From positions 1 to 39,259 of the forward strand of contig JAHEZJ010000041.1 in NCBI GenBank assembly GCA_023251135.1: a stretch of 39,259 nucleotides of DNA, given 5' to 3'. Made by a program: the position numbers and the translations under genes. The stretch comes from Flavobacterium sp. (GTDB taxonomy: Bacteria > Bacteroidota > Bacteroidia > Flavobacteriales > Flavobacteriaceae). The notes under the pieces were generated by a model. It saw only the letters and a program-made list of their open reading frames with translations, was not told the origin of the DNA and ran no database searches. Below, piece by piece: positions 18,063 to 24,977 of the stretch; position 1 is the stretch's first letter, and each line of letters begins with the position of its first letter.

Positions 18063-18173
18063 CTAATCTCTCTTAGGAGCATTTTTCTTCTCCCTCTTTT
18101 CTTCTTTTTTCTCTTTAGCCGTTTTTAACGGTTCTTTTTTTGTTGTTTTCTTAGAATCCTGACCTTTTGACAT
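18063..18173 (-). CDS. 36-residue Lys/Glu-rich small protein
   Basis: The ATG at 18173 opens a complete frame of 36 residues starting MSKGQDSKKTTKKEPLKTAK and ending NAPKRD, about 40 percent lysine. It starts 26 bases after the stop of the DUF389 gene on the same strand, with an A-rich leader of the type used in this group. Small Lys-rich proteins of this style occur in flavobacteria and I believe this is one, but from sequence alone a low-complexity chance frame is possible. A nucleic-acid-binding role is a guess from charge. A plus-strand hairpin plus T-run at 18117-18141 lies inside it. Confidence 0.55.
   Translation of the reverse strand: MSKGQDSKKTTKKEPLKTAKEKKEEKREKKNAPKRD
18117..18141 (+). 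terminator. Possible pepD terminator inside the opposing small ORF
   Basis: AGCCGTT (18117-18123), a TTT loop and AACGGTT (18127-18133), with one G-T pair, are followed by a T7 run (18135-18141). This fits an intrinsic terminator for plus-strand transcripts from pepD. Confidence 0.45.
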
Positions 18174-18199
18174 AATTTTTTATTTTAATGATTTGTTTA

Positions 18200-19510
18200 T
18201 TAGTTGTTTTGCTGATATACTTCAACAGAATCTTTTGCAAGTCTCTCTTTTAGCCATAATTTCATTTTTTGTTTGGTTTCTAAATCGACTTTTTTCTTGC
18301 TTTGAAATAAAATTACGGGGATTATCTTTGATTTATTTGATTCTTCTTCAATATTATAATTTCCAATTTTTAAGGAACTAATAGCAGGGAAAAGTATTTT
18401 AGCTTCATTATTGATCTGCTTGGTGTTGAATTGGTATTGTTCTAATTGACTTCGAAGGGTATTAATTAAGATATCTTTCTGATCAACCACACTTTGATTG
18501 CTGTTAATTTGATTCATAATGTCTTTTCTTAAATTAACAGTGTCCTGTCTGATAATCAGTTTCGTATTAGGCAGATCGTAATTACTCAGCTTTTTGTTTA
18601 AATCAATAATTTCTTCATCGTTGAATTTTTTAGCTAAAAAGGCCAGTTCAATTCTTCTGGGAGTAGTGTTGTATTTGATTTTCTTGTAGATAATAGGGTA
18701 GTCCTTATCAAGAAATTCGTTTTGTATAAAAATTTCGGTTCTGGAAGTGTAGCTTTTTTGAACGTACAATTGATAGGCAAAATAAATGCTCGGGACAATT
18801 AATAGCAAGATAAGCAGTGTAATGCCATATTTTACTCTCTTCTGCAGGTGTAAATCCAATTGTTTGGTAACGGGATAGTTTAAGAATTTTACGATCACAA
18901 AAGTCGCAATACAAATAAATACACAATTGATTGTATAAAGATAAAGCGCACCAAAAAAGTAGGTATAATTTCCAAGTGCCAGTCCGTAACCGGCTGTACA
19001 AAGTGGCGGCATAAGCGCGGTTGCAATTGCTACCCCCGGAATTGGATTTCCTTTCTCGACTCTGGTAACGGCAATTACACCTACTAAACCGCCAAAAAAA
19101 GCAATTAAAATGTCGTAAATATTGGGAGAAGTTCGGGCTAATAATTCAGACTGGGCTTCTTTGAACGGACTGATATAAAAATAAATTGCCGAGGTAGTTA
19201 AGCTCACCACTGTTGCAATCAACAGGTTTTTCATTGATTTTTTCAGAAGCTCAAAATCATACATCCCCAAACCAAAACCCGCACCCACAATAGGACCCAT
19301 TAAAGGGGAAATAAGCATGGCGCCTATGATAACGGCCGTAGAATTTACATTTAAGCCTACAGAAGCGATAATAATGGCGCAGGCAAGAATCCAGATGTTG
19401 GATCCTCTAAAGGATATGGCGCTGGTTATGTTTTCTATTACCGATTTTTTATTTTCTTCTCCTTTTTGGAGATCAATAAAATTTAGGATTTTTTGTGTAA
19501 TATCAGTCAT
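18200..19510 (-). CDS. DUF389 family membrane protein
   Basis: A protein of 436 residues if started at the ATG at 19510 (MTDITQKILNFIDLQKG); the frame stays open to 19588, but those extra 26 residues do not resemble the family. The conserved domain runs from SFRGSNIWILACAIIIASVGLN through STAVIIGAMLISPLMGPIVGAGFGLG, with further membrane segments and the GNPIPGVAIATALMPPLCTAGYGLA signature, giving about six helices. This matches DUF389 (TIGR00341-type), thought to be inner-membrane proteins of unknown substrate. The C-terminal 180 residues after the last helix are hydrophilic and probably extracytoplasmic. It is followed after 26 bases by the small Lys-rich ORF. Confidence 0.85.
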   Translation of the reverse strand: MTDITQKILNFIDLQKGEENKKSVIENITSAISFRGSNIWILACAIIIASVGLNVNSTAVIIGAMLISPLMGPIVGAGFGLGMYDFELLKKSMKNLLIATVVSLTTSAIYFYISPFKEAQSELLARTSPNIYDILIAFFGGLVGVIAVTRVEKGNPIPGVAIATALMPPLCTAGYGLALGNYTYFFGALYLYTINCVFICIATFVIVKFLNYPVTKQLDLHLQKRVKYGITLLILLLIVPSIYFAYQLYVQKSYTSRTEIFIQNEFLDKDYPIIYKKIKYNTTPRRIELAFLAKKFNDEEIIDLNKKLSNYDLPNTKLIIRQDTVNLRKDIMNQINSNQSVVDQKDILINTLRSQLEQYQFNTKQINNEAKILFPAISSLKIGNYNIEEESNKSKIIPVILFQSKKKVDLETKQKMKLWLKERLAKDSVEVYQQNN

Positions 19511-19660
19511 GGTATTGGTGGTATTATATTTTGGAAACTGAATTCTCAAGAGTAGTAAGCTGTCTAATTTAGTCAAAAAAAATGTCAAACGCTACATTTT
19601 TATGCTAAGTATTGAAATGTAGAGTAGGGTTGCGATTTTGTTATTTTGAAAAAAGCGAAA

Positions 19661-19692
19661 AAAAAATCCTCAACCTTTTGGATTGAGGATTT
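19661..19692 (-). terminator. Terminator after the CarboxypepD_reg gene
   Basis: The arms 19664-19673 and 19683-19692 (AAATCCTCAA / TTGAGGATTT) pair perfectly over 10 bp. On the minus strand the hairpin runs into a long T-run. It lies 26 bases past the stop at 19718. Confidence 0.8.
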
Positions 19693-19717
19693 GTATATTT
19701 TGATTTAAAAGTAAAGT

Positions 19718-20491
19718 TTAATTCCTTTTTAGTACTTTATATTGTTCGTAACATCCGCTAATAGCGTCCATAATCTGTAAATCATTTGCGGTTTGTATAA
19801 AGGAGTCTGAATAGTTACAGCGTTGCAGGATTTCAGGGATCTCGTCTTTACTGATACCTAAAAGTACAGAGACAGTTTCACGATCGTATTTTGATTCCAG
19901 TAAATTACGAACGGTATCGTCCTTTCGCATTTCTTTCAGTTTCTTGAGTTCTTTTCCGTTTTTTCCAAAGAAATTGTAAAGCATATCGGCAGGGTTAAAA
20001 ATAGAACCCAGTACTTTTCCAAAGGCATTTGGAGAGTATTCACCCGCTTCGTAACCTTGTGTAAGACCTGAAATGCTGTAGCGATAATTTTCTTTGGTTG
20101 GAATTAATTTCGAATCGACCTCAAGGTATCCCGTCAGGTTAAAAGGAGCAATAATTACTTCTTCCAATGCAATTGCTTTTTCGGTAAGCTGAATGCGGGT
20201 TACTTTGTTTTTAATCCAGTCATTGGTTACTCTGATTCTTAAAGATTGAAAACCTAAAATAGAGAAGTGAATGGTGTCATTAAGCTGAACATCGATTTCA
20301 AAATATCCTTTGGCATCAGACTTTGCACCGCGTACTTTGTTGGTGTTGATGATATTTACATTAGGAAGAGGCTGTTTGGTATTGTCGTTGATTACGTAAC
20401 CTGAAACTCTCTGTGGTGCTGTAGACTCGGCGTCTTGTGCGAAACCAACGGCTGATAGTAGTGTAAAAAAGAAAACTGCGAAATATTTCAT
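19718..20491 (-). CDS. Secreted CarboxypepD_reg-like domain protein
   Basis: A 257-residue protein with a signal peptide at residues 1-18 (VGFAQ end). Residues about 28-110 form a carboxypeptidase regulatory-like beta-sandwich: VSGYVINDNTKQPLPNVNII, GAKSDAKGYFEIDV and ILGFQSLRIRV are its classic strands. This domain usually caps TonB-dependent receptors, but here it is a stand-alone protein with a helical C-terminal half (about 150-257) that I do not recognise. It is probably periplasmic or attached to the outer membrane. It is transcribed alone, with terminators on both sides. Confidence 0.8.
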   Translation of the reverse strand: MKYFAVFFFTLLSAVGFAQDAESTAPQRVSGYVINDNTKQPLPNVNIINTNKVRGAKSDAKGYFEIDVQLNDTIHFSILGFQSLRIRVTNDWIKNKVTRIQLTEKAIALEEVIIAPFNLTGYLEVDSKLIPTKENYRYSISGLTQGYEAGEYSPNAFGKVLGSIFNPADMLYNFFGKNGKELKKLKEMRKDDTVRNLLESKYDRETVSVLLGISKDEIPEILQRCNYSDSFIQTANDLQIMDAISGCYEQYKVLKRN

Positions 20492-20638
20492 ATCCTGATT
20501 TAAAGCACTAAAAGTAGTGAATCGGGATTAAATATTTTGCAGTCTTTGAATATAATTATAAGAAAATTAACAAAGCAAAAAGGATTGCTTTTAGTATTTA
20601 ACTAAAAAGAGCTAAGGAGAAAGATTCCTCGTATAAAA

Positions 20639-20676
20639 AAATCCCAAATTCCAATTATGTCTGGAATTTGGGATTT
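20639..20676 (-). terminator. Terminator after the DEAD-box helicase gene
   Basis: The arms 20639-20653 and 20662-20676 are a perfect 15-bp stem around an 8-base loop, with a T-run on the minus strand. It lies 21 bases past the helicase stop. Confidence 0.85.
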
Positions 20677-20697
20677 ATATTTTAAGAAATCAAAGTA

Positions 20698-22608
20698 TTA
20701 ATCTCTTCTTGGTCTTCTTGGTCTTGGTGAATCACCAAAGCTTTCAGAACGTCTTGGAGCTCTGTCTGAGCTGCCTTCGTTTCTTGGAGCTGAGCTTCTA
20801 AAACCACCTTCTCTTCTTGGAGCAGAGTTTCTGTCGCTTCTGAAACCACCTTCTCTAGGAGCTGAGTTTCTGTCGCTTCTGAATCCACCGCCAGAACCTT
20901 CACGTCTTGGAGCAAAGCTTCCTTCTCTTCTTGGTCCGCCAGAGCTACGTCCGCCACCGCTGCGTCCGTTATGGTCACGTCTTCCGCCACCATCATTTTT
21001 AGAAATTTCAACATTAATACGACGTCCTTCTAATTGTACGTTGTTTAATACTTCCATTACTTTATCAGTATGCTCAGGATCTGTGTTAAAGAAAGAGAAA
21101 CCTTCTTTTACATCTACCTTGAAAACGTCATCACGACCTAAGTCTAATGTTTCTTTTAAGTAATCTTTAAGAGACATCCAGTCGAAATTATCTCTTGAAC
21201 CGATGTTTACAAAATAACGAACTGCTCCGTTGTTGTTGAATTCTCTTGGTTCAGAATCGTTTCTGTCACGTCTTTCTCCTGAAGCTTGAGAAGAAATATC
21301 TCTGTTCTTTTTGTAGTAAGCGATGAAACGGTTAAATTCTACTGAAACCATTTTCTTAATCAACTCTTCTTTAGATAAACCTTCAAGAACATTGTTGATT
21401 GCCGGTAAATAGTTGTCAATTTCGTGATCAACTTCAGTATCTTTAATTTTGTTTGCTAAGTGCAATAATTGAATTTCGCAGATTTCAATTCCGGATGGAA
21501 TAGATTTTTCTTCGAATTTTTGTTTGATGATTCTCTCGATAGAAGAAATTTTACGCAACTCACTTTTTGTAACAATTACAATAGAAGTTCCTAATTTTCC
21601 TGCTCTACCTGTACGACCTGAACGGTGGTTGTAGGTTTCGATTTCATCCGGCAATTGGTAGTTTACAACGTGTGTTACGTTATCAACGTCAATACCACGT
21701 GCAGCAACGTCAGTAGCAACAAGCATCTGAATTTGTCTTCCACGGAAAGATTTCATTACACCATCACGTTGCGCCTGAGATAAATCTCCGTGTAAGGCAG
21801 CAGCGCTGTATCCATCTTCAATCAATTTTTCGGCTACAGCCTGAGTATCTCTTTTAGTACGACAGAAAACCACAGAGAAAATATCCGGGTTTGCATCGGC
21901 TAAACGTTTCAAAGCTTCATAACGGTCACGTGCATTTACTAAATAAAATTCGTGAGAAACCGTTGCTGAACCTGAATTTTTAGTTCCAACTGTAATTTCT
22001 ACAGGTTCGCTCATAAATTGTTTTGCAATTCTGGCAACCTCTTGTGGCATAGTTGCAGAGAACAACCATGTGCTTTTTTCATCTGGAGTATCTGATAAGA
22101 TCGCGCAGATATCGTCATAAAATCCCATGTTTAACATTTCGTCAGCCTCATCAAGTACACAGTAATCTATGTTTTTAATGTTAACCAATCCTCTGTTAAT
22201 CATGTCTTGCATTCTTCCCGGAGTAGCCACAATAATTTGTGCCCCTCTTTTTATTTCTCTGGCTTGCTCTGTAATACTAGCCCCGCCGTAAACTGCTACA
22301 ACATTAATACCTTTCTCGTATTTTGCGTAGTTTTTAAGTTCGTTGGTAATCTGTAAACAAAGTTCTCGTGTTGGCGATAAAACTAATGCCTGTGTATTTC
22401 TGTTGTCAGCATCAATTTTTTGAATTAGCGGAAAACCGAAAGCTGCCGTTTTCCCTGTCCCTGTCTGAGCCAACGCAACCATATCTGTGTCTTTTTCCAA
22501 TAATAGGGGAATCGCCTTTTCCTGTACCTCTGACGGATTTTCAAATCCTAGATCTAAAATCGCCTTCAGTAACGATTCATTCAATCCTAATTGTTCAAAT
22601 TTATTCAT
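20698..22608 (-). CDS. DEAD-box ATP-dependent RNA helicase with RGG-like tail
   Basis: A 636-residue helicase of the DeaD/CsdA type that unwinds RNA during ribosome assembly and cold adaptation. In order: Q-motif region (FEQLGLNESLLKAILDLGF), Walker A (ALAQTGTGKTAAFGFPL), PTRELCLQI, DEADEMLNMGF, SATMPQEV, ATDVAARGIDVDNV and HRSGRTGRAGK. A DbpA-type RNA-binding domain follows (about 465-545, YFVNIGSRDNFDW onward). The last 80 residues are a low-complexity Arg/Gly/Ser-rich tail with repeated GGFRSDRNSAPRE units. The ATG at 22608 is chosen because the upstream TTG at 22632 overlaps the promoter element at 22630-22637. It is monocistronic, with its own terminator. Confidence 0.93.
   Translation of the reverse strand: MNKFEQLGLNESLLKAILDLGFENPSEVQEKAIPLLLEKDTDMVALAQTGTGKTAAFGFPLIQKIDADNRNTQALVLSPTRELCLQITNELKNYAKYEKGINVVAVYGGASITEQAREIKRGAQIIVATPGRMQDMINRGLVNIKNIDYCVLDEADEMLNMGFYDDICAILSDTPDEKSTWLFSATMPQEVARIAKQFMSEPVEITVGTKNSGSATVSHEFYLVNARDRYEALKRLADANPDIFSVVFCRTKRDTQAVAEKLIEDGYSAAALHGDLSQAQRDGVMKSFRGRQIQMLVATDVAARGIDVDNVTHVVNYQLPDEIETYNHRSGRTGRAGKLGTSIVIVTKSELRKISSIERIIKQKFEEKSIPSGIEICEIQLLHLANKIKDTEVDHEIDNYLPAINNVLEGLSKEELIKKMVSVEFNRFIAYYKKNRDISSQASGERRDRNDSEPREFNNNGAVRYFVNIGSRDNFDWMSLKDYLKETLDLGRDDVFKVDVKEGFSFFNTDPEHTDKVMEVLNNVQLEGRRINVEISKNDGGGRRDHNGRSGGGRSSGGPRREGSFAPRREGSGGGFRSDRNSAPREGGFRSDRNSAPRREGGFRSSAPRNEGSSDRAPRRSESFGDSPRPRRPRRD
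20809..20889 (-). repeat. Coding tandem repeat in the helicase tail
   Basis: Units of 42 bp (20809-20850) and 39 bp (20851-20889) encode GGFRSDRNSAP-type repeats. They differ by a one-codon deletion and a few substitutions, and further degenerate copies lie on either side. Confidence 0.7.
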
Positions 22609-22629
22609 ATGTGTATTTAAAATAGGGTG

Positions 22630-22637
22630 CAAAATTA
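22630..22637 (-). promoter_or_regulatory. TAATTTTG promoter element before the helicase gene
   Basis: The minus strand reads TAATTTTGCACCC, ending about 20 bases before the ATG at 22608. The same TTTTGCACCCT word follows the promoter of the oxoamine synthase gene at 27559. Confidence 0.6.
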
Positions 22638-22812
22638 CTGTTAATTATTCAGATAAACTAATGCTCTTTTAAGAATTATGTATTTGTTATGATTTGATTA
22701 TCAAAAAGTTATGTTTAATGTAAAATCATTTTTATCGGAAATAGAAGAATTTTCAAAAAAAAAACGTCGTGAAATATCAATTTTGTACTCTAAAATGTTG
22801 TATTTTAAACAA

Positions 22813-23391
22813 TTATTTGGCTGAACTCAGAAAATCAATTAGTTGCTGGGTTGCTTTTCCGCGATGACCTATTTTATTTTTGGTTTCTAAAGGTAATTCG
22901 GCAAATGTCTGGCTATAATTTTCAGGCTGAAAAATCGGATCGTAGCCAAAACCCTGACCTCCCGTTTTTTCCAAAGTAATAGTCCCCTTTACGATTCCGG
23001 TAAACAAATGCTGTTCTCCATTTAAGTTTAAGGTAATAACGGTCTTGAACTGGGCGCTGCGGTCTGACTTGTCTTTTAAGGCGTCTAATAGCTTATTCAT
23101 ATTGTCATCGGCATTGCGTTGTTTGCCGGCATATCGGGCCGAATATACGCCAGGTTCGCCATTTAAAGCAGTAACCTCCAGACCTGAATCGTCTGCAAAA
23201 CAATCGTAACCGTATTTTTGGGTTACGTAATTGGCTTTCAAAATGGCATTTCCTTCAATCGTATTTGCCGTTTCTTCTATTTCTTCAAAACAGCCAATAT
23301 CTTCAAGGCTCACTATTTTTATGCTTTCAGGGAGAATACTTTGTATTTCTTTGATTTTATTTTTGTTGTTTGATGCGAAAACGAGTTTCAT
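22813..23391 (-). CDS. rdgB: Non-canonical purine NTP pyrophosphatase RdgB/HAM1
   Basis: A 192-residue cytoplasmic enzyme that hydrolyses dITP, ITP and XTP to the monophosphates and so keeps deaminated purines out of DNA and RNA. Conserved segments are FASNNKNKIKEIQSILP at the N-terminus, CFADDSGLEVTALNGEPGVYSARYAG, GFGYDPIFQPEN and the C-terminal KNKIGHRGKA. Length is typical. The ATG at 23391 gives the normal family start, which means the gene overlaps the 3' end of the DUF2809 gene by 35 bases. The two are translated from one message, likely starting at the promoter at 23788-23795. Confidence 0.94.
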   Translation of the reverse strand: MKLVFASNNKNKIKEIQSILPESIKIVSLEDIGCFEEIEETANTIEGNAILKANYVTQKYGYDCFADDSGLEVTALNGEPGVYSARYAGKQRNADDNMNKLLDALKDKSDRSAQFKTVITLNLNGEQHLFTGIVKGTITLEKTGGQGFGYDPIFQPENYSQTFAELPLETKNKIGHRGKATQQLIDFLSSAK

Positions 23392-23761
23392 AAGTAGTAT
23401 AATTTAAGGTAAATTTTTCGACAATAAAAGCAATTGCAATTCCTACGGTATAGGCAAGAAGATCACTCCATAAAAAACCTTGTCCTAGTACATATCTGCC
23501 AAAGAGTGTTTTTCTAAGCGCGATAATCCAATCTGCCTGATATAGCTGAAAAAATTCTATGCTGTAACAAATAGCCAATGAAAGCAGTACAGCAATGGTC
23601 GTTTTTTGGTTGAAAAACAGGATTCTGACTAATACATACATCATTATGGCATACAAGGCATCTCCAAAGCATAATGGAATTATTGCAATTTTTCTGGAGA
23701 GAATTCCGCAGCAAACGACACAAAGAAACAGGAATAGGTAAGGGATTCTTCGTTTTTTCAA
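23357..23761 (-). CDS. DUF2809 family membrane protein
   Basis: A 134-residue inner-membrane protein with four hydrophobic segments (about 7-27, 32-50, 54-72 and 96-115). The motif pattern GDALYAIMMYVLVRILF, then SIEFFQLYQADWIIALR and LGQGFLWSDLLAYTVGI, matches DUF2809, a small family of unknown function; its acidic and aromatic residues lie within the membrane. Its last 35 bases overlap the start of rdgB in another frame, so translation of the two is probably coupled. It has a TAnnTTTG promoter 27 bases upstream. Confidence 0.8.
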   Translation of the reverse strand: MKKRRIPYLFLFLCVVCCGILSRKIAIIPLCFGDALYAIMMYVLVRILFFNQKTTIAVLLSLAICYSIEFFQLYQADWIIALRKTLFGRYVLGQGFLWSDLLAYTVGIAIAFIVEKFTLNYTTYETRFRIKQQK

Positions 23762-23787
23762 TTTTATTATTGCTTTTTTTAGTAAAA

Positions 23788-23795
23788 CAAAGATA
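23788..23795 (-). promoter_or_regulatory. TATCTTTG promoter element before DUF2809-rdgB
   Basis: The plus strand reads CAAAGATA, which is TATCTTTG on the minus strand, 27 bases before the ATG at 23761. Confidence 0.5.
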
Positions 23796-23937
23796 AGAAT
23801 ATGGAGCTCAAATAACAGCGATTTGATGCAATTGAAAGCTAAAAAGGGATTTTCTTTTCCGTTTTAAAAAATAGGAAGATTATTAGTATCTTGAGGCAGT
23901 GTTAGAATTTAAAGAATAGTAAAAAAGAAAGATTGTC

Positions 23938-24342
23938 ATGAAAAAAATAATACCAACTTTGTTTGCTGTAGTTGTACTGATGTCATTGGTTAGCTGTAAA
24001 AATACCAAGCAAAAACTTCAGGAGTATGTGATTACCTATAATAGTAGTACGGCTAAGAATTTTCATAAAGAGAACATAACGCTTACGACAGCAAGAGGTT
24101 ATATGGAAGATGGTAAAATTGAATTAAGGTTTGAAACCAATCTGGAACAAAACGAATCTAATAAAGGGGCCGCCGCTGCATCGTTTCCTAAACTACTGAA
24201 AGAAATGATAAAGGAAAATCAGATTCCTCAGGAATTGGTAGAAGAAGGAGTAAAATTTGATACTTATTTCCTGGCCGATGATAATACGGTTTTGGCAAAA
24301 GAGGTTATAAATAAAGAAGCCCTTCCGAACTTGTTAAAATAA
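23938..24342 (+). CDS. Small lipoprotein of unknown function
   Basis: A 134-residue protein with a lipoprotein signal peptide: MKKIIPTLFAVVVLMSLVSC, lipidated Cys20 followed by KN. The mature domain of about 115 residues is mixed alpha/beta, with YNSSTAKNFHKENITLTTARG and KIELRFETNLEQNESNKG as its most distinctive parts. I do not recognise a family. A residue other than Asp after the Cys is compatible with outer-membrane sorting, but Bacteroidota rules differ from those of E. coli. It stands alone, divergent from DUF2809-rdgB, with a terminator overlapping its 3' end. Confidence 0.7.
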   Translation: MKKIIPTLFAVVVLMSLVSCKNTKQKLQEYVITYNSSTAKNFHKENITLTTARGYMEDGKIELRFETNLEQNESNKGAAAASFPKLLKEMIKENQIPQELVEEGVKFDTYFLADDNTVLAKEVINKEALPNLLK

Positions 24343-24370
24343 TAACAATAAGGGATAGGGCTTTTTTTTT
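24317..24370 (+). terminator. Terminator overlapping the 3' end of the lipoprotein gene
   Basis: AAGCCCTTCC (24317-24326, inside the CDS) pairs with 24353-24363 (one bulged T) and is followed by a run of T to 24370. The loop contains the stop codon. Confidence 0.55.
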
Positions 24371-24384
24371 GCTTTAGTACAATA

Positions 24385-24858
24385 TTAAAGGTACATTAAA
24401 TATACCCTGATTTTGCTATTGTCGTAGTTGTACGTACCGTCTTCATTTCTTGGGCCAAGAACAGCTGGAAGATTGACTTCAAAGGTCCAGCTTGCTCCAA
24501 GTGTTAATCCGTTAACGGCACGAATTTGTGTTCCTCCTGAGGATAAGGCAAAATGGAAGAAACCGCTTGAATTTATACGGTAAAAGCCAATAGCAGTTCC
24601 TGCAGGAATTATTTCGCCTGTCCACTCTCGCTGTGTGGTGAATTTCTCCACCCAATTTTTACCTGTAATGGTTTCCATTTCGCGGAGTGAAATTTTTGTG
24701 GGATTTAGTAAATACTGAACGTATGCAACGGTTTCGTAGCAAACACCATTAATGTATTCAGAAACATTTTTAAATCCATGAATAAGATCATTTGCCAGAT
24801 TTGCTTTTTGATGGTGATCAAGCATTTCTATGCGATATCCTTTGGGTGTTAATAGCAT
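24385..24858 (-). CDS. Unknown protein with a spaced Cys and His
   Basis: A 157-residue soluble protein that I do not recognise, without signal peptide or membrane segment. Its middle has NGVCYETVAYVQYLLNP (Cys near residue 42) and, about 60 residues later, INSSGFFHFALSSGGTQIRAVNG (His near 103). A Cys at the head of a helix followed by a His in a beta-strand is the layout of papain-like/NlpC-P60 folds, but no family match is certain and the third catalytic residue is not obvious. A proline- and aromatic-rich end (TFEVNLPAVLGPRNEDGTYN) follows. It has its own promoter element at 24928-24935 and no partner gene. Confidence 0.6.
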   Translation of the reverse strand: MLLTPKGYRIEMLDHHQKANLANDLIHGFKNVSEYINGVCYETVAYVQYLLNPTKISLREMETITGKNWVEKFTTQREWTGEIIPAGTAIGFYRINSSGFFHFALSSGGTQIRAVNGLTLGASWTFEVNLPAVLGPRNEDGTYNYDNSKIRVYLMYL

Positions 24859-24927
24859 GATTAAATTGTTTAGTTAGATTAAAAGATTAACGATTTATCT
24901 TAATGGTTAAATAAATCAGCAACTATA

Positions 24928-24935
24928 CAAATGTA
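24928..24935 (-). promoter_or_regulatory. TACATTTG promoter element
   Basis: The plus strand reads CAAATGTA, 70 bases upstream of the ATG at 24858. The leader would be longer than usual. Confidence 0.4.
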
Positions 24936-24977
24936 ATAAAAAAGCTATGTATTGGTTTTTATTTTATAGGTAAATTT

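Noticed and set aside
20682-21014. Minus-strand 110-codon ORF in the helicase 3' end
   Set aside because: Shadow frame of the RGG-like tail repeats; its Glu/Ala/Gln-rich repeats arise from the repeated DNA.
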